DNA from: Sarocladium kiliense
Lineage: Eukaryota > Ascomycota > Sordariomycetes > Hypocreales > Sarocladiaceae
NCBI GenBank assembly: GCA_030734395.1
Contig: JAUZTG010000050.1
Coordinates: 1 to 64,000 of the forward strand
DNA length: 64,000 nt
Direction of reading: 5' to 3'
Positions 1 to 12,752 of the stretch are shown here, one piece after another; the stretch's first letter is position 1, and every line of letters starts with the position of its first letter. The notes below the pieces were generated by a model that saw only the letters and a program-made list of their open reading frames with translations, had not been told where the DNA came from and ran no database searches. The translations under genes and the position numbers were made by a program.

Positions 1-273
1 TTGCTATTATCAGCATACTGCATGGCATCACGGAGAAGCAAACCCACGTATTCAAGCCAGACTCTGTGGAGCCGCTGCAGCCAAAGAACAAAGTGTCGAT
101 AGCCTCAAGATTCCCGTACGGATACAGAATGGGGAAGGAGAGCAAGCTGCAGAAGATGATCCAGCCATCTTGGTCGAGGTCAGCCAAGTGGCATAGACAT
201 GCTGAAAGAACTACTCACAATGCAAGCGGATGAAGTTGAGGTCGGGACGCCATGCCTCCCACAGACGTGCCAT
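1..273 (-). CDS. Trk-type potassium transporter, N-terminal part (runs off left edge)
   Basis: Only the first two exons lie in the window: exon 1 at 273-219, a short intron with a GTGAGT donor, then exon 2 at 168-48 ending at a GTGGGT donor. The spliced start reads through an N-terminal stretch with NFIRLHYGW, a hydrophobic segment, and a pore-loop sequence containing STESGLNT. That arrangement is typical of the first pore loop of fungal Trk/HKT K+ transporters of the plasma membrane. The ATG at 273 is chosen because the following residues resemble the usual short cytoplasmic start of the family. The rest of the gene would continue to the left, so function and integrity cannot be judged. Family assignment is fairly secure from the pore-loop motif; K+ versus Na+ selectivity is not determined. 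Confidence 0.72.
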
Positions 274-1439
274 GCCCTGGCAGGTTCTTGATTGCTCACG
301 GTCTTGAAAGTTGTTCTTGCTAGTACGTCTAGCGATGCCTAAGAAAGCAGAACCCTGGTAAGAGCGAACATTCAGAATATGACGTCGGCGTCTTGCGTCT
401 CGTACTTATACAAATAAACTTGGCGTAGCCATTCAACAAGTGCATGATCTCGCCATATTCAGAGTTCGTTCAGAGCCCTTTGATCCTGGGCTACCGAACG
501 CAAGGGTGCTAATCGAAGCGACGAGCCAATGTTGGGTGGCCGGTAAGGCGGAGACCCGCAATAACGGGGAGTGGGTGCCAGCGGGAAGACGGACGTGCAG
601 GATTGTATGACCACACTGCCCGGCTGGGTTGCCTCCCGCGCAAAAGGCTGGAAATCAGATATGAGAAGAGCCAGTAAATTGGGTTCATCTGTGGGATAAG
701 GGTCGAGCTCAGGAGCGGCCGCTGCTGGCGAGTCACACTGGAATGGCCGCTTGACATGAGGGATCTGCACCTCTACAAATAAAGTTTTCACGAAGTTGTT
801 CCGAGAAGTCACAGCGCGACAGGCTGAGATCGACCGCGAAAGTAGTATACAGTGTGCATACACTTCCTCGGCCTGTTACATTTAACGCACAAGTCAGAAG
901 CTTATTATGGAAATCATCTGAGCGAAAGACCTACGGCGTATAGCCCTTATCCGGGACGGTGTTATGGCGCTGCCCGTGGCTTCTGACATGACGTGGGACC
1001 TATGCCCAGAGGTCTGCCTTGTCTCCAGATGCTCAGTTTAAACGCTTGGGAACAATTCCTCGTGCTGATAGAAATAGCTGTTACTTATATGTTGCGCCTT
1101 CCTACTCTCCCGTGGATCTTACCTGGATCGTCGTGATCCTGAGCTATCCCTCACAATCCCCTGGTCCCATGACACACTCTCTCCGCCTGGACATTTACTT
1201 ACTTCCTCTCATTCGCATATACCTTCGCTATAAATTGTGGGAATTACAAGACAGTCCGACATGTTCACTTAGAACTTCCATGTTCCCCCATACTCTCCGA
1301 GATCTTGAATGACAGCGGTCGCCAAGGTGCTGTGTTCGCAGCAGTGTGTCACCCGGGGCAGTCCGTCTAATGCACGCGATGAGCTCTTAAAAGTCAACGA
1401 AAGTTAAGGTCCAATCGCAACCGCAAGTTCAACATAGGC
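274..1439. other. Intergenic, no gene recognised
   Basis: This holds the upstream region of the Trk gene and the downstream region of the phosphate permease. Open frames of 134, 97 and 82 codons occur here but show no family resemblance and no supporting splice structure. Confidence 0.5.
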
Positions 1440-3232
1440 TTAAGCAGGACCAGTCGCCCAGCTAGGAGAGTAGGTGATTGCCCCCATGAGACAGCCAGAA
1501 ATGAGGCCAGCCGTAGGCACAGTGATCACCCACCCAAAATAAATGAATGCAACCATGCGCCAGTTAATGGCACGCCAATCGCCATTACAAAGGCCGACAC
1601 CAACGATAGCGCCAGTAATGCACTGAGTTGTGGACACGGGCAGTTCTGAATACTGCATTAGCAATGGAAAAGTGAGCATGTGCGAGTGGTGAACTTACTG
1701 AGGCGTGTCGCGAGGACAACGGTGATAACAGATCCAAGCTCCATTGAGAAGCCACGCGAGGGTGACATCAGAGTAACGCGGTTTCCCAGGTTTCTCATAA
1801 TATTATATCCGTAGGTCCAGAGGCCAACAACGATACCAGCCCCACCGAAGGCAAGAATCCAGATCGGCACATTGGCCTTCGAGCCAGGAATATCGCCCTG
1901 ATCCCAGATCTGGTAAATAGACGCATAGGGGCCAATAGCGTTGGCGACATCATTGGCGCCGTGAACGAAGGCCGCGGAGGCAGCTGTCATAACTTGCAGA
2001 AAGGTATACAGGAATTCAGTGCGGTTATCGAAATGGGTGGCCCGAGCGTGGATCTCCTCAACGTCGCCACCCACAATGGACCTCTCCTTCTGAGACCCGA
2101 TGATATCCTGATCGACACCCCGAAGGAACACCCACTTGAGCCTCCACCAGAGCGCGGCACCGGAGTACCAAGCACCCTCAGGCTGAGGTCCAACGATGGA
2201 CTTGTACGTGGATGTAGAAGCCTCAGGCGTGTCTTCACTGTTGCCATCGACGACTTTGGTATTGTTGCCATTTTTGGTCTCTTCGCCAGCCTCCGTGTCC
2301 TGGTTCATACGGGCGCGACGAGCATCGAGTTCTTCCCGTGTCAGGTGGCCCTCGTAGAAATTGCGAACAGCTCCCTGGAAGTCAGCGGGAGGAGGAGGGA
2401 CCTCCCCGCGCCGGAGCAGTAAAGGGCCCATGAAGATGTGCCACGGTCTTAGCTGCCAGTCTTCTTTGATGACAACGCGGTAGAGCCAGGGGCATAGAAA
2501 TATGGCGATGAGGACACCGAACAGGGCGCCGGCTCCAACAATTACCCCGGGAATCTCAGCATTTGTGAGATTCACGTCGTAATCACCGCCTTTCCATATA
2601 AGCAGCATGATTATGAGCGAACCCGTCAGCCAGAAGTAGATAGGGACGAGGAAGAGACCTCTCATGACTGGGTTGGAACGAAGGAGAATGCCGTACTTGG
2701 TCAACAGAAAGATGATAGCACCGAAACTTCCAGATAGGACCGGGGCGATAATCCAAGCTAGAAAAACCTGAACGACGCCTTTGGTGATGTCGACAGAGCC
2801 ATCATCCTTATGACCGACCCAGGTGACGCCGCCGCCACCAAGGGCGCCAACACCCATTCCCAGGACGCCGCCGAGGATAGAGTGGGTAGTGGAAACAGGC
2901 ATACCGAATCTGGTCGCGATAGTAAGGTACGTGGAGGAGGCAATGACGGCACAAACCATGCCGAGCATGAGCAGAGCAGGAGATTCCTCAAAGGCCGCAA
3001 TATCGACGACTTTGGTTCGAATGGTATCGGCAACACGGCCACCCACACCCAAGGCGCCGGCGAACTCCATGACAGAAGCACCGATCATGGCCTGGAGATA
3101 AGTAACCGACCGGGAAGACACGGAGGACGCCCATGAATTAGCGACATCGTTAGCACCAATATTCCAAGCGTCGAGGAAGGCGAAGATGGTGCCGATGGCG
3201 AAGAGGTAATCGAACTGAGAGTAAGCAGCCAT
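1440..3232 (-). CDS. PHO-4-like phosphate permease (PiT family)
   Basis: Predicted 579-residue plasma-membrane Na+- or H+-coupled phosphate symporter of the PiT (PF01384) family, closest in feel to Neurospora PHO-4. Exons are 3232-1699 and 1645-1440; the 53-bp intron restores the sequence TRLKLPVSTTQC. The two inverted PiT repeats are visible: GANDVANS near residue 26 and HGANDVANA near residue 422, plus PVSTTHS and PVSTTQC. A hydrophilic loop between the halves is rich in acidic residues and Ser/Thr, as is usual. I start at 3232 (MAAYSQFDYLF) because it matches the family N-terminus, although an in-frame ATG-like codon lies upstream. The gene looks intact. Permeases of this family also admit arsenate, relevant to the arsenic genes further right. 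Confidence 0.93.
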
Positions 3233-4237
3233 GGCAATGGAATTGCTGGTCTTTGCTTGTGAAAGACACTTGGATCCACGATGACTGGCTCCGACACGAA
3301 GGGTCAGATTGGGGAGCAAGAAAACCTCTAGCTGGAAAGCAGGGAGTGAAGAAAGCCCGGCCAGAAGTTGACATAGGCGCCTCTGGGGATTGTAGGAAAT
3401 GGCGATGCTATATACTTAATAGTAACCTTCGGCCACAAACGATTATGCAGGCCTCACGGGCACGCTCCACTGACGAAGATTCTTCTCAGCGTCCTTATTT
3501 CACATGCAGCCCTGAGCCTGGGTTGAGGCCTTGGGGGGCTGCCAGCCGACTTCCATGCTAGGTAAGGTACGGATTCTTGGGCGGTGACTAGTGGTGATGC
3601 TCGGTGTCCTTAACAGGAACCTCTTGAGTGGAAGTGTCCATATGCGAGGTGATTGGGCAGGGGAGAGAAAGAGCAGTATTGTGTCATGTTGACTTGGCGC
3701 TCGCTAAGCGTGGCTCTGCGTCGAGATCCGAGTAAAGCTTCGTTGCATCCACGAGGCTTGCAGGGTCTTGTGCCCCTCGGCCTGACCTCAGCTGCCATCC
3801 CCCCGGCCGGGTGGCGATCGGGTGCAGGGTAAGCATTGCACAGAATGACCCATGCAATAGCCTCGATGTAATTGCTGGTGTCAAGGAGCAGCTACCACGT
3901 TCCGAGTGAGCAAAGAGCTTGCATGGGGGCCATTGGCGAAGGGGAAAGGAGAGAAACCGGCAGGCCAAGAAATGAGCCTCCTGATCTGCTCCTTCGACAA
4001 GAATGCAAGGGCAACCTCACGGAAGGTCGATTGTGCAATCGACAGCGGCAAGACGTGGAGCAGATAGGAGACCGCACTCAATGTTCGTCCGAGTTTGCAA
4101 GGATGACAAGTGATGAAGTGTGGCTCCTTTTGACGAGAACAGCCCGCGGAACCCGCGCCGAGCTGAAATAACTCTACGATGAACCATAATACCTTGAATG
4201 AAATAAAGACATGAACCAACGACAAACCGAGCCTTGA

Positions 4238-4243
4238 CACGTG
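4238..4243. promoter_or_regulatory. CACGTG E-box, distal to the phosphate permease
   Basis: The palindrome CACGTG is the core site of Pho4/NUC-1-type bHLH phosphate regulators. It is about 1.0 kb upstream of the permease ATG. A hexamer this far away can easily occur by chance. Confidence 0.2.
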
Positions 4244-4360
4244 ACGGTTCACCGAGCATAGTACAGTCGGGCGTTGACAGGGAGATGTTAATGCCAAGAC
4301 AGGTGGAGATCAGCCTGATCTGGTAATTGAGACAAGACCAATGAGGAGGAAGTGTTCGTC

Positions 4361-4367
4361 CACGTGC
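4361..4367 (+). promoter_or_regulatory. CACGTGC E-box, distal to the phosphate permease
   Basis: A second CACGTG palindrome 118 bp from the first, about 1.13 kb upstream of the permease start. Two close copies raise interest slightly, but the distance is large for a fungal promoter element. Confidence 0.22.
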
Positions 4368-6734
4368 GACGATCGACCGGTTCCCAGCAGTCGGAGCGAG
4401 ATCGCGAATCCACGAGCTTTGGCGCGCCGCCTAATTTAGGGGATCTGCGGCACTGCATAGAGGGTCTTGGCGACACAGGACGTGCTTCGTCCACATATGC
4501 TTCGTTTCGTGCATATGCTCAGGGGGCTAGCAGCATGTGTTCTCTACCACGAATGGAGAGTACTGAAAGCATTTGCCTATTTTGACCCCAAAGTTCTACT
4601 AGCTGGATGGCTCGGGGCAGTAATGCAAAGCCTAGGCCAATGCTCGCTCACCCATATTTCCAACGTTGGACGTCAGGCGTGCAAGTCCTGAGGACCTGAA
4701 AACGATGAGTCGCCAGAGCAAGCGGCACTGATACGGTGCAACCGACTGTCATCGTTTCAGAAGCGCTGTCACGGGCTGTTTATGTCTCATCTCGCCTAGA
4801 ATGTCCGAAGGTGCTATTGCGTGCACCAGCGGCCGTTCGAATCTCGTACCAAGGCGGCTATCGTCCAGGGCGGGGAACTTCTCCCAAGTTCAAATCTGTG
4901 CCTTGTCTGTCAGGATCCCCTTCGGCTGTCCAATTGGAGGCTGCCGTTAGGACGGAAGTAACAGCTCCACACGCCCTTCGGGAAACGCTTGTTCCCGGAG
5001 CCATTGGAGGCCGTTCAAGCGGGTCGCTCTGATTGGCTACATTTTTCCTGTGGTGAAGCAGTCTAGGCTCTGGCGATTGTGGTCAGCGGATGGCGACTGG
5101 TCCACCACGACTTGCACCAAATATGCTCTTCTGCTCTGGCTTTTCGGCCTATTGGGCAACAGACCACTAGATTTTGCGGTGTGCTGCTGGAGCTAGTATT
5201 CTTCTTCCCCTCCTCCTCCTCGAAGTCTGGGCTGTGGGTGCACCTTGTGCAATCCCAGACAGAAGAAATTGGGTTCGTGTGCTCCTGACGGCACCGGTGG
5301 CATCTCTTCTTCAGTAGCTTCAGCGCAATATGCAAGACGCGCATTGTGCATGTTTCCCTAGGGCCATTTATGTTCTCGTCTCAATTTACGCCATCCAATA
5401 TCGGCACCAGATACACAACTACGCTTGGGAAACTCGAAGTCGCACCATTGCCATGGCAACTGGGTGTTTGCCATTGGGAAGAGAAAAGCCGCGCGCGCGG
5501 AAAGATACACGCACGTGGATAATTCATTGGTTAGGACCCGTATTGTCCATCGCCCGGGCTCCGCCGCCTTCACCACGTATGTCTCAGAGTATGCCTGATT
5601 TGAGATCATTCACGTTATCTGGATTGTCCGGCTGGATTTCAAGGCAGGATACGAAATTTGAGCCCACCATTGGAGTCCAGGTATCTTTACGCCGCGATCA
5701 TCTGTCTTTATTGTGGAATAGCAGTGCACAAATCGCCATGGCGTTGGCCCTGCGTATCTCTGACCAGCCTTTTTGGTAGGCTATGAAGTCTAAACTTTGG
5801 CTCAGCATGCGACAGCATGTCGTTACTTCCTTGTGCCTGTTCACAGCCAAGCAACTGATCTCAAAAATATCAAGAGATAGCAGTCTTTGCTGACAGAAGC
5901 AGTGTCTGTCATTTCTATGGAGTCCTGCAAGTATCAGGCGTTTTGAGCACTTCGAACCCTTAGATCCAATCCTCATTGGATCAAAAAAAGGTCTTAGTCG
6001 CCTCATTGTCCGTACTAATGAACAGCCTCGCGATGTGCTGGAGTTCGGGTCTGTAGTTAATAAATAGCATCTAGAATATGATGGCCGTGAAAATGAATGA
6101 AGGAGAAATAGGCGAACAGAACTAGGGGTACAACCACCCATCCACCAAGCTGATGAAATCCGTCCCACCACTTTGGGCCTACGCAAATACGTTTTTCCCA
6201 AGTCACATATATCTCTTTAATCCAATCAACAATTCCCGGCGAGACGGAGACGATCAGAAGGTGCGCAGGGGTTTTTGCTTTCAGGCAGTCGCACCGTCCT
6301 GGCAACTTAGCATTGGCCTCCACTGTTCTTGGCGATGCTTGGCGTCACATTGCTTTGTTACTATTGGAATCATGAGTACACTTCGTCCTAGAATGATTAG
6401 GTTCCAGGGTGTAACACAAGTTCTCATAAGCACGTACATGTAGTGGTTGATGTCAGCAGAGGACTCTCATTGGTCCAAGTGTCCCATAACACGAGGGATA
6501 TGCGGAGCCAACCGTTTTATATCATATTGCAACGCTGTTCCAGCGTAAGCCAATATCTGTTGCTGGATCCCCACGACAGTTTCTTGAGACTTCCTATATG
6601 CAATAAACTTAGCATCAACTTGCGAGTCGCTATCGGCACTAATCAGCTTGTCAAAGCTAGGAATTGCATATATTTCTATTGTCCCTGAGTGTTTGACATC
6701 ACCTGGTTCATTTAGATATCTGCAATTTTGGAGT

Positions 6735-8398
6735 ATGGCGAATCCCATCTCGTGGACCTCGACTGAAAGTCATGGTTCGCTGAAGCTAAGGCTTAGTTTC
6801 CGCGTCAGAAGCGGCCTTGCCTCCGATTTCGCGACCAAGACTCGTTGCGTGATTCGACCTGGGGATCGCTTGGACGGTACTCTGACGATCTCCACATCAG
6901 TTCCTCTGAATGACGGCGAGGTAGAAGTTTCCTTACGAGGTATGTGATGCCGAGATAACAGCGCGACGTCGTCATGTCTATCCATTCGTTATAGCTGACT
7001 CGGCGTACAAAGGCCTTGAATCTGTCCTGATTTACAATGAAATCATCCCCCCAGATCATCAAGGTAGAGAACGATTTAGTGTGGAGAGAGTTGAGTAGAA
7101 TTCGAAAACATCATCTGTTGGTAACAGTGCCACAATTGCTGACAGTGTTATCAAATAAGTTCCTCTATCTCCGCTGTAACGAGCGCCTTGACAACGAAAA
7201 CTATGTTCTGGAAAACAACGAGCGAATTTACACCGTCCCTTTCGTATTTATCGTTCCTCATGGGTTCTGCCGCGCTAACGAGCTCGCCGAAGAGCTGTGG
7301 AAACCATTACCACCCTCGTTCAGAATATTGAGATCAAGCTTTGGGGCGTTGAACCCCATTCCTCCGCCTAGAGCGGCGATCGAGTACTCGGTGGTAGCTT
7401 CAGTGGCATATTCTGAACCGGATGGGCAGCCTGGAGGCTCTGCAAGTCGAAATGCGGGAGTTGCATTATCTGTAACTTGCCTGCCATATATCGAACCGCA
7501 ACCACCGCTCGAACCTGCCCATAACCCCGGGAAGTATGTTTTAGAGACGAAACAGGCAGCTCGGACATCCTTCTTCGGGTGTAACCTTGGCGACATCAGC
7601 TTCGCGACACGGGAACCCCAGCCTCTCACTTATGAAGGTGAGCATCTCTCTGCAACCGAGTTTACCTTGCAAATTAGTTTCGCCAGCTGCTTGGCAGACT
7701 TCGACAGAATCCGGAATTCGACTGTCAAGTTAGAGCCTGTATTGCAGGTCCAGTCGTTCTACGCCAGTACTAGGATGATATGCAATCCAGTCGAGTCATC
7801 TGTACAAGAAGGTGGCCCGCTCCGTATTGATACAGATTTCGTACGCCTGGACAAGCATACCACTTCATCCTTGCAATGGGAACCTACTGATCTTTTGACG
7901 GAACCCCAAAAAGGCATTTCCATTCTGCGAGCGGCAACAGGCGGAACACAAGCTTCATCCCACAGAACCAAGCCTCTCCATCAAGAAGATCTTTCATCCA
8001 GCATTGGCGTAGTTAGCAGGCTGACTTCTTGGGTCTCATTTCTAAAAGTCCCTATCAAGCCACCATTTAGGCTGTACCCGAGCTTCCGCAGCAGCTATAT
8101 TGGGATCTCATACACTATCATTTCGAAAATCTCAATCAGCGGTGTCTATCATAAGCCAGCTTACCTTGCGGTACCACTTCAAGTGGCATACCCCTGCTCT
8201 GCGGGATGCTCCTCAGAAGAATTCGGCGTTCTTTGGCAGAGCAGTTCAACTCCGCCGACAACACCACCAGACAATCTGAACATGTGTTGTACTGCCGCAA
8301 GCCCGGGCGTCGACCCTGTCAATGTCAGTCACCAATATACTACATGCCTTCTGCGCATGCTTGCTAACAGAGATGCAGCATGTTCTGCCCCCGTATAG
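6735..8398 (+). CDS. Arrestin-like protein 1
   Basis: Exons 6735-6939, 7013-7089 and 7160-8398 give a 506-residue protein. The N-terminal third has the beta-strand pattern and motifs of arrestin N domains (RPGDRLDGTL, then EVEVSLRG continuing into LESVL across the first intron), followed by YTVPFVFIVP and PLPPSFRI. The C-terminal part contains SISGVYHKPAYLAVPLQVAYP, an arrestin C-domain-like segment. Fungal arrestin-like (ART) proteins often recruit Nedd4-type ubiquitin ligases to plasma-membrane transporters. The classic PPxY motif was not found, so adaptor activity is inferred only. Exon 1 (205 nt) and exon 2 (77 nt) have exactly the lengths of the first two exons of arrestin-like gene 3 at 36867-38512, which shows they are paralogues. 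Confidence 0.75.
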
Positions 8399-10488
8399 GA
8401 AGAACTGAAATTGACTCATAAATACGGACATGTCGTACCACTACCATGACTCCCTTCAGCATCGATTTCTGTTCTTTACCCCAGCCCGCAAGGTTGAAGA
8501 ACCTGTCCACGAAATCGTCAATATTGCGAAAGTTGCAATCCTCCATTTTGAAACAGAGCTCTCTCTTGGCAATGTCACACGTTTCAGTATCAGCAAGTCG
8601 ACTGGAGCTGCTTTGATCGGTATGCCTTTGAAGGTTGCGGCGATGCTCGATGACAGGGCGTGATGTCGAGCTGAGTTTTCCATGATTGTGTAAACCTCTT
8701 CCCAAATGTGCACGTCGGAGGATTCAATGGCGTGTTCGATGAGAGGGCGTACTATATCAAGCCCATCCTGATCCCCCGTAGTATGGCCAGGAGTACGGAT
8801 GCCACATCGCCGCGCCCGTCAGGGGAAGGAAGGCTGAATGATAAACATCGAGGGCGCCATTGTCGAAATTCCGTGGGATAAAGAGCTTAGGAGATGACAC
8901 AACCGACGAGCTGAAGAGAAAATATGGCACACAGCAGAGCTGCTCAGTTCCTTCGTGAGTATCCAAGTATCAGAGGGACTGCGGGCTCGAGAGCAGGAGT
9001 GAAGATGAAGAACCGTTCCGTTACGTGGTCGTCTTCAAGGGTCAACGCTACGTTTCTGCACCAAGCAAGACTTTAGGCCAATGCATCAAGATACACGACG
9101 CCTAAGCCGCCGAAGCAGCTGCTTCCGCAGCAGCGTCACGAAAATCAGTCCCGTCCGCAAGTCTTTCCCGACGACCCTTTCAACGCCTTCCTCCTACTCT
9201 AACCTCGGTTTGGCCTCACCATTGAAGAAGTCAGCGAGGCATTCAAAGACGACCTTGCAAAGTCATCGTCTTCATTCACATTCTCGACAATGCCTCCCCA
9301 CGGACGAAGTCGCCATCCGCGCAACAGCCCACTACTCCTCTTTCCTGCACCCCTCGGCTGTGGAAGCAGAACTCACTGCCTGAAGCCTCGTCTTGCGGAG
9401 ACACTGGGCCGGACGAAGTTGGCGAGCAGCGTTGTGCTTTGTCACCTCGACGGCGCGGCGGAAGTCACCAGGAGGGAGATCAAGGGCCAGCAGGACGGTG
9501 GTGCAGGCGGATGGAGTGCCGTTGCCACGAGGGGCGCGGCGGGAAGGAAGACGGCAGTGGATGAGCCGAGTGGTGCGAACACGGGAGGAGGCAGGAAGTT
9601 GCTCGGATTGAAAAGGAAGAGGACGTTGGCGGATGGGCAGGATAAGAAGCCTTGGGGCGCGCTTGGGACGGACGTCGAGTGTTGAGGTCATCGCCAGTAT
9701 TCACCGATTCGCCAATCAAGAATCGGGATAGAATCCTCTTGTCCGAGTCAGGCAATGACAATCAACAGTTTTCGGTACCGGTTGCCGATGGGAACGTACT
9801 CGCGCGTAGAAGAACGTGCAATACCACGTGGAGGCACTTTTCGACGAATCAGAGACCCTCTCGAAGCACGTGGCCCAGAAGAGGTGAGCGCCAAGTCTTC
9901 CAATCTGCGACAGACAGAAAGGCGAGACCTTGGGTATGGAGTGCTCAGGGTCTGATCAAGGAAAGATGGAAAATAGGAAAAGAGTTCTGATCAGGGGGTG
10001 AGTCAATCGGCAACCTTGTAATACGAAGGCTGTCCTGGACATGGGCGTAGTGGTCGTCATGGAGACTGGCATTACAGGTCAACTACAGTACGGGTGGGAA
10101 TGTGGCTTGCGTTTGGGAGCTCAGCGCCCAATGAGCGCTTGCCGGGACGACTGGGACCAGCTGTCGGTCGGCAGCCTTAAGAAGTTCATTTAAAGTTGAC
10201 CTCATCCCGTTCCTCTGCCATTCTAAACTTGAGCCACAATTTCAACCTCCAACTTGAACATCAATCGCGCCCGCAAGGAGTCGCGCGGTTCGTCGACGTT
10301 CCTTCAGAGGTTCAATACGTACGTGTAGCTCCGCCCAAGAACCCCCAACGTCAGGTTTAGTAACCCTTTGTCGGCTCAGCAGTCTGCATGTCCCTGGTAC
10401 TAACCACACTCTCAGCCCTGTCCGCAGAAGACCAAAAGGAACCGTGCTGAAGGCAGAGGGAGAGTAGAGTCTGATTCGCAAAGGGATC
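8399..10488. other. Intergenic with unassigned open frames
   Basis: Overlapping open frames of 85-131 codons lie at 9081-9691 on both strands. The plus-strand ones are rich in Arg and Ser and could be exons of an unrecognised gene, but no start, splice pattern or family supports that. Nothing else is visible. Confidence 0.4.
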
Positions 10489-12191
10489 ATGGTTGTCGGA
10501 GCAATGTCCCTCCTCCAGGGCCGGTTCTCCAAGGCCGGCCCCCGGTTGTGGGAGACGGTACGCCATAATTGGCATCTGGGCTTCACTGCCTTTGGAGGGC
10601 CACCGGTTCACTTCAAGATTGTTAGTAGACGCACCCTTCACCATGGTTGACTGGAACAGTGCTCAGCTGACCTTCTGGACTTTAGCTTTATGACAAGTTT
10701 CATGACAAACTTGACTGGATTGACGAGCAATTGGTACATCTTGACAAGAACCCCTTCCCATTGAGCTTCGGAGGAACGCACATGAGCTGACTTTTACCTT
10801 AGTACCAAGAGCTCTTCAGCGTCTGTCAAGCCCTCTCCGGTCCTGGCTCGACAAAGATGCACTACTGCATCAACCTCATCCACAGCGGCTTCATCTCTGC
10901 CATGCTCGCCTTCTTCATCTGGTCTCTCCCCGGTGCCATTGGCATGTACGGCCTGTCGCTGGGCGTTGACAACATCTCCTCCACCCTCCCCCGGCAGGTC
11001 TACGCTCTTCTCTCAGGTCTCAACGCCGCGACGGTCGGCATCATCGCCCTCGCTGGCGTGCAGCTCTCGCAAAAGGCCATTACGGACAAGATGACGAGAA
11101 TTATCGTCTTCCTCAGCGCCGCGGCTGGCATGATGTACACGGCCCTGTGGTATCTGCCCGTCCTGATGCTGCTGGGTGGTCTTGCAGCTGTTGTGCACGA
11201 CTTTCGCTGGCTCCATGGGCCGGTGCACAAGGTTGCTGGTTTGTTTCAGAGGAAGAAGTCCCCTCAACCTGATAGCGAGCGTGTCGATGAGGTTGAGCTG
11301 CCGACGGTCAATGCTCAAACATCAGTCGGTGCTGATAAACGCAACTCAAACGAGGCATCAAGCTCAGCTGCGATCCGAGAAGGGTCAATTTCCTCCAAGA
11401 AATCAGCAAACCTAGCCAGGAATGGAAACGAAGTAGATCAGCAGGACTCTGCGGCGGCAGCAGATGATGCCGATGCGAGCGAGTCAGAGCGAGTCATCCC
11501 CCAGGCTCGTCGTCTCAACATGAGCTGGAAGAACGGCCTCATCGTCATCGGCCTGTTCTTCGTCATCTTCATCGTCGTCATGGTCCTGCGCGGTACCCTC
11601 GAGGCACCACCACTTCTCTACCAGCTCTTTGCCAACATGTTCCTCGCCGGAACCATCATCTTCGGCGGCGGTCCCGTCGTCATCCCGCTGCTCCGCGACT
11701 ACGTTGTAGAAGAGGGATGGGTCAGCCCCCGAGACTTCCTCATCGGTCTCGCCATCATCCAGGCTTTCCCTGGCCCGAACTTCAACTTTGCTGTTTACCT
11801 TGGTGGACTGACTACCCTGGGCGGGGGGCAAAATGCCGCGCTCGGGGCCTTGATGGGCTACATTGGCATCTTCTGGCCTGGAATCATGCTCGTCCACGGA
11901 ACGATGGGGATCTGGGCTGCCATCAGGAACTGGCGGTTCGTAAAGTCCATGGTCAGGGGTGTCAACGCCGCTGCTGTAGGGTTGATCTACACTGCCGTGT
12001 ACCGGCTGTGGCAGATTGGCTACATCGACATCGACTACCAGCAGGGAACCAGTCTCGCGACGGAACCGTGGTGGGTTGTTGTGACCGCGACGAGTTACGT
12101 TGGCGGCATGTGGTTCAAGATAAGCCCACCTGTAGCCATTGTGCTTGGTGGAGCCATGGGGATGATTTGGTACGGCGTGGTGACTGCTTGA
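10489..12191 (+). CDS. Chromate-ion transporter, two-domain CHR family
   Basis: Exons 10489-10620, 10686-10733 (acceptor could also be at 10698) and 10803-12191 give about 522 residues. The N-terminal half has the CHR signature FTAFGGPPVHFKI split from DEQLYQELFSVCQALSGPGSTK by introns. The C-terminal half repeats it as FGGGPVVIPLLRDYVVEEGWV and IIQAFPGPNFN, so this is the long bidomain form. The halves are joined by a hydrophilic, Ser/Ala-rich linker (about residues 200-280). CHR proteins move chromate, and possibly sulfate, across the membrane; in bacteria they export chromate, whereas direction in fungi is not always the same. The gene looks intact. The 272-codon frame on the opposite strand is a shadow. 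Confidence 0.92.
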
Positions 12192-12752
12192 GGTCCTTGA
12201 ATTATACTTCCCATGTATTGCCGGATCCGGCTTCTTGATGGCACCTATCACACGCATATAGAAGCAAGTGGCCGTCTGCCGGCTGCGCCAGGTGCTTTGC
12301 ATTGTGCTTTCGAAGCTTTACCGCGCAAACCGGAATATTTACGGGGCGGGCATCGAAGTGTTAGCCAAGTCATCAACTGTTACTCAGTGTAACAATATAT
12401 GGATTATTCTACCCAAGACAGACGCCTCATTAAAGTGAGAACCCGCTAGTGAACTGGGAAGCTACATAGTCATGCATAGTAGCTGTGATCCAAGCATAGA
12501 GAGAGTGTGGCCCGTTCTTTCGGGACCGGAGAGAAATGCCGGCAAGGGCGCTGATCGGGTGAAGCAAGCCTATTGGTCCGTGACTGATGTTGTGATATGC
12601 AGTGCTGATGGCGTCTTCTCACCCACGCGCGTATTTAGCGAGGCCTTCTCGAAGCGGTGAGGGGCATTGCTTCCTCTCTCTTATACGATTATTCAAATAC
12701 GCCTACTCAAGGGTATCTGTTTCCTGTACGCTCATCCTCGTCTAAAATAGCC
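12192..12752. other. Intergenic, no gene recognised
   Basis: Short open frames only. The end of this stretch is the 5' region of the mutase-like gene. No motif seen. Confidence 0.5.

Larger units (their letters stand above)
3233..6734. other. Long gene-poor stretch
   Basis: About 3.5 kb between the permease and arrestin-like gene 1. Six-frame open frames here overlap one another and none resembles a family. Two CACGTG palindromes at 4238 and 4361 lie roughly 1.0-1.1 kb upstream of the permease start. I see no RNA gene or transposon end. Confidence 0.5.

Noticed and set aside
9081..9691. Possible gene from overlapping frames
   Set aside because: Neither strand shows a family, a convincing start or splice sites.
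11484..12302. 272-codon frame on the minus strand
   Set aside because: It is antisense to the chromate transporter, has no family resemblance, and its acidic composition is explained by codon bias of the real gene.
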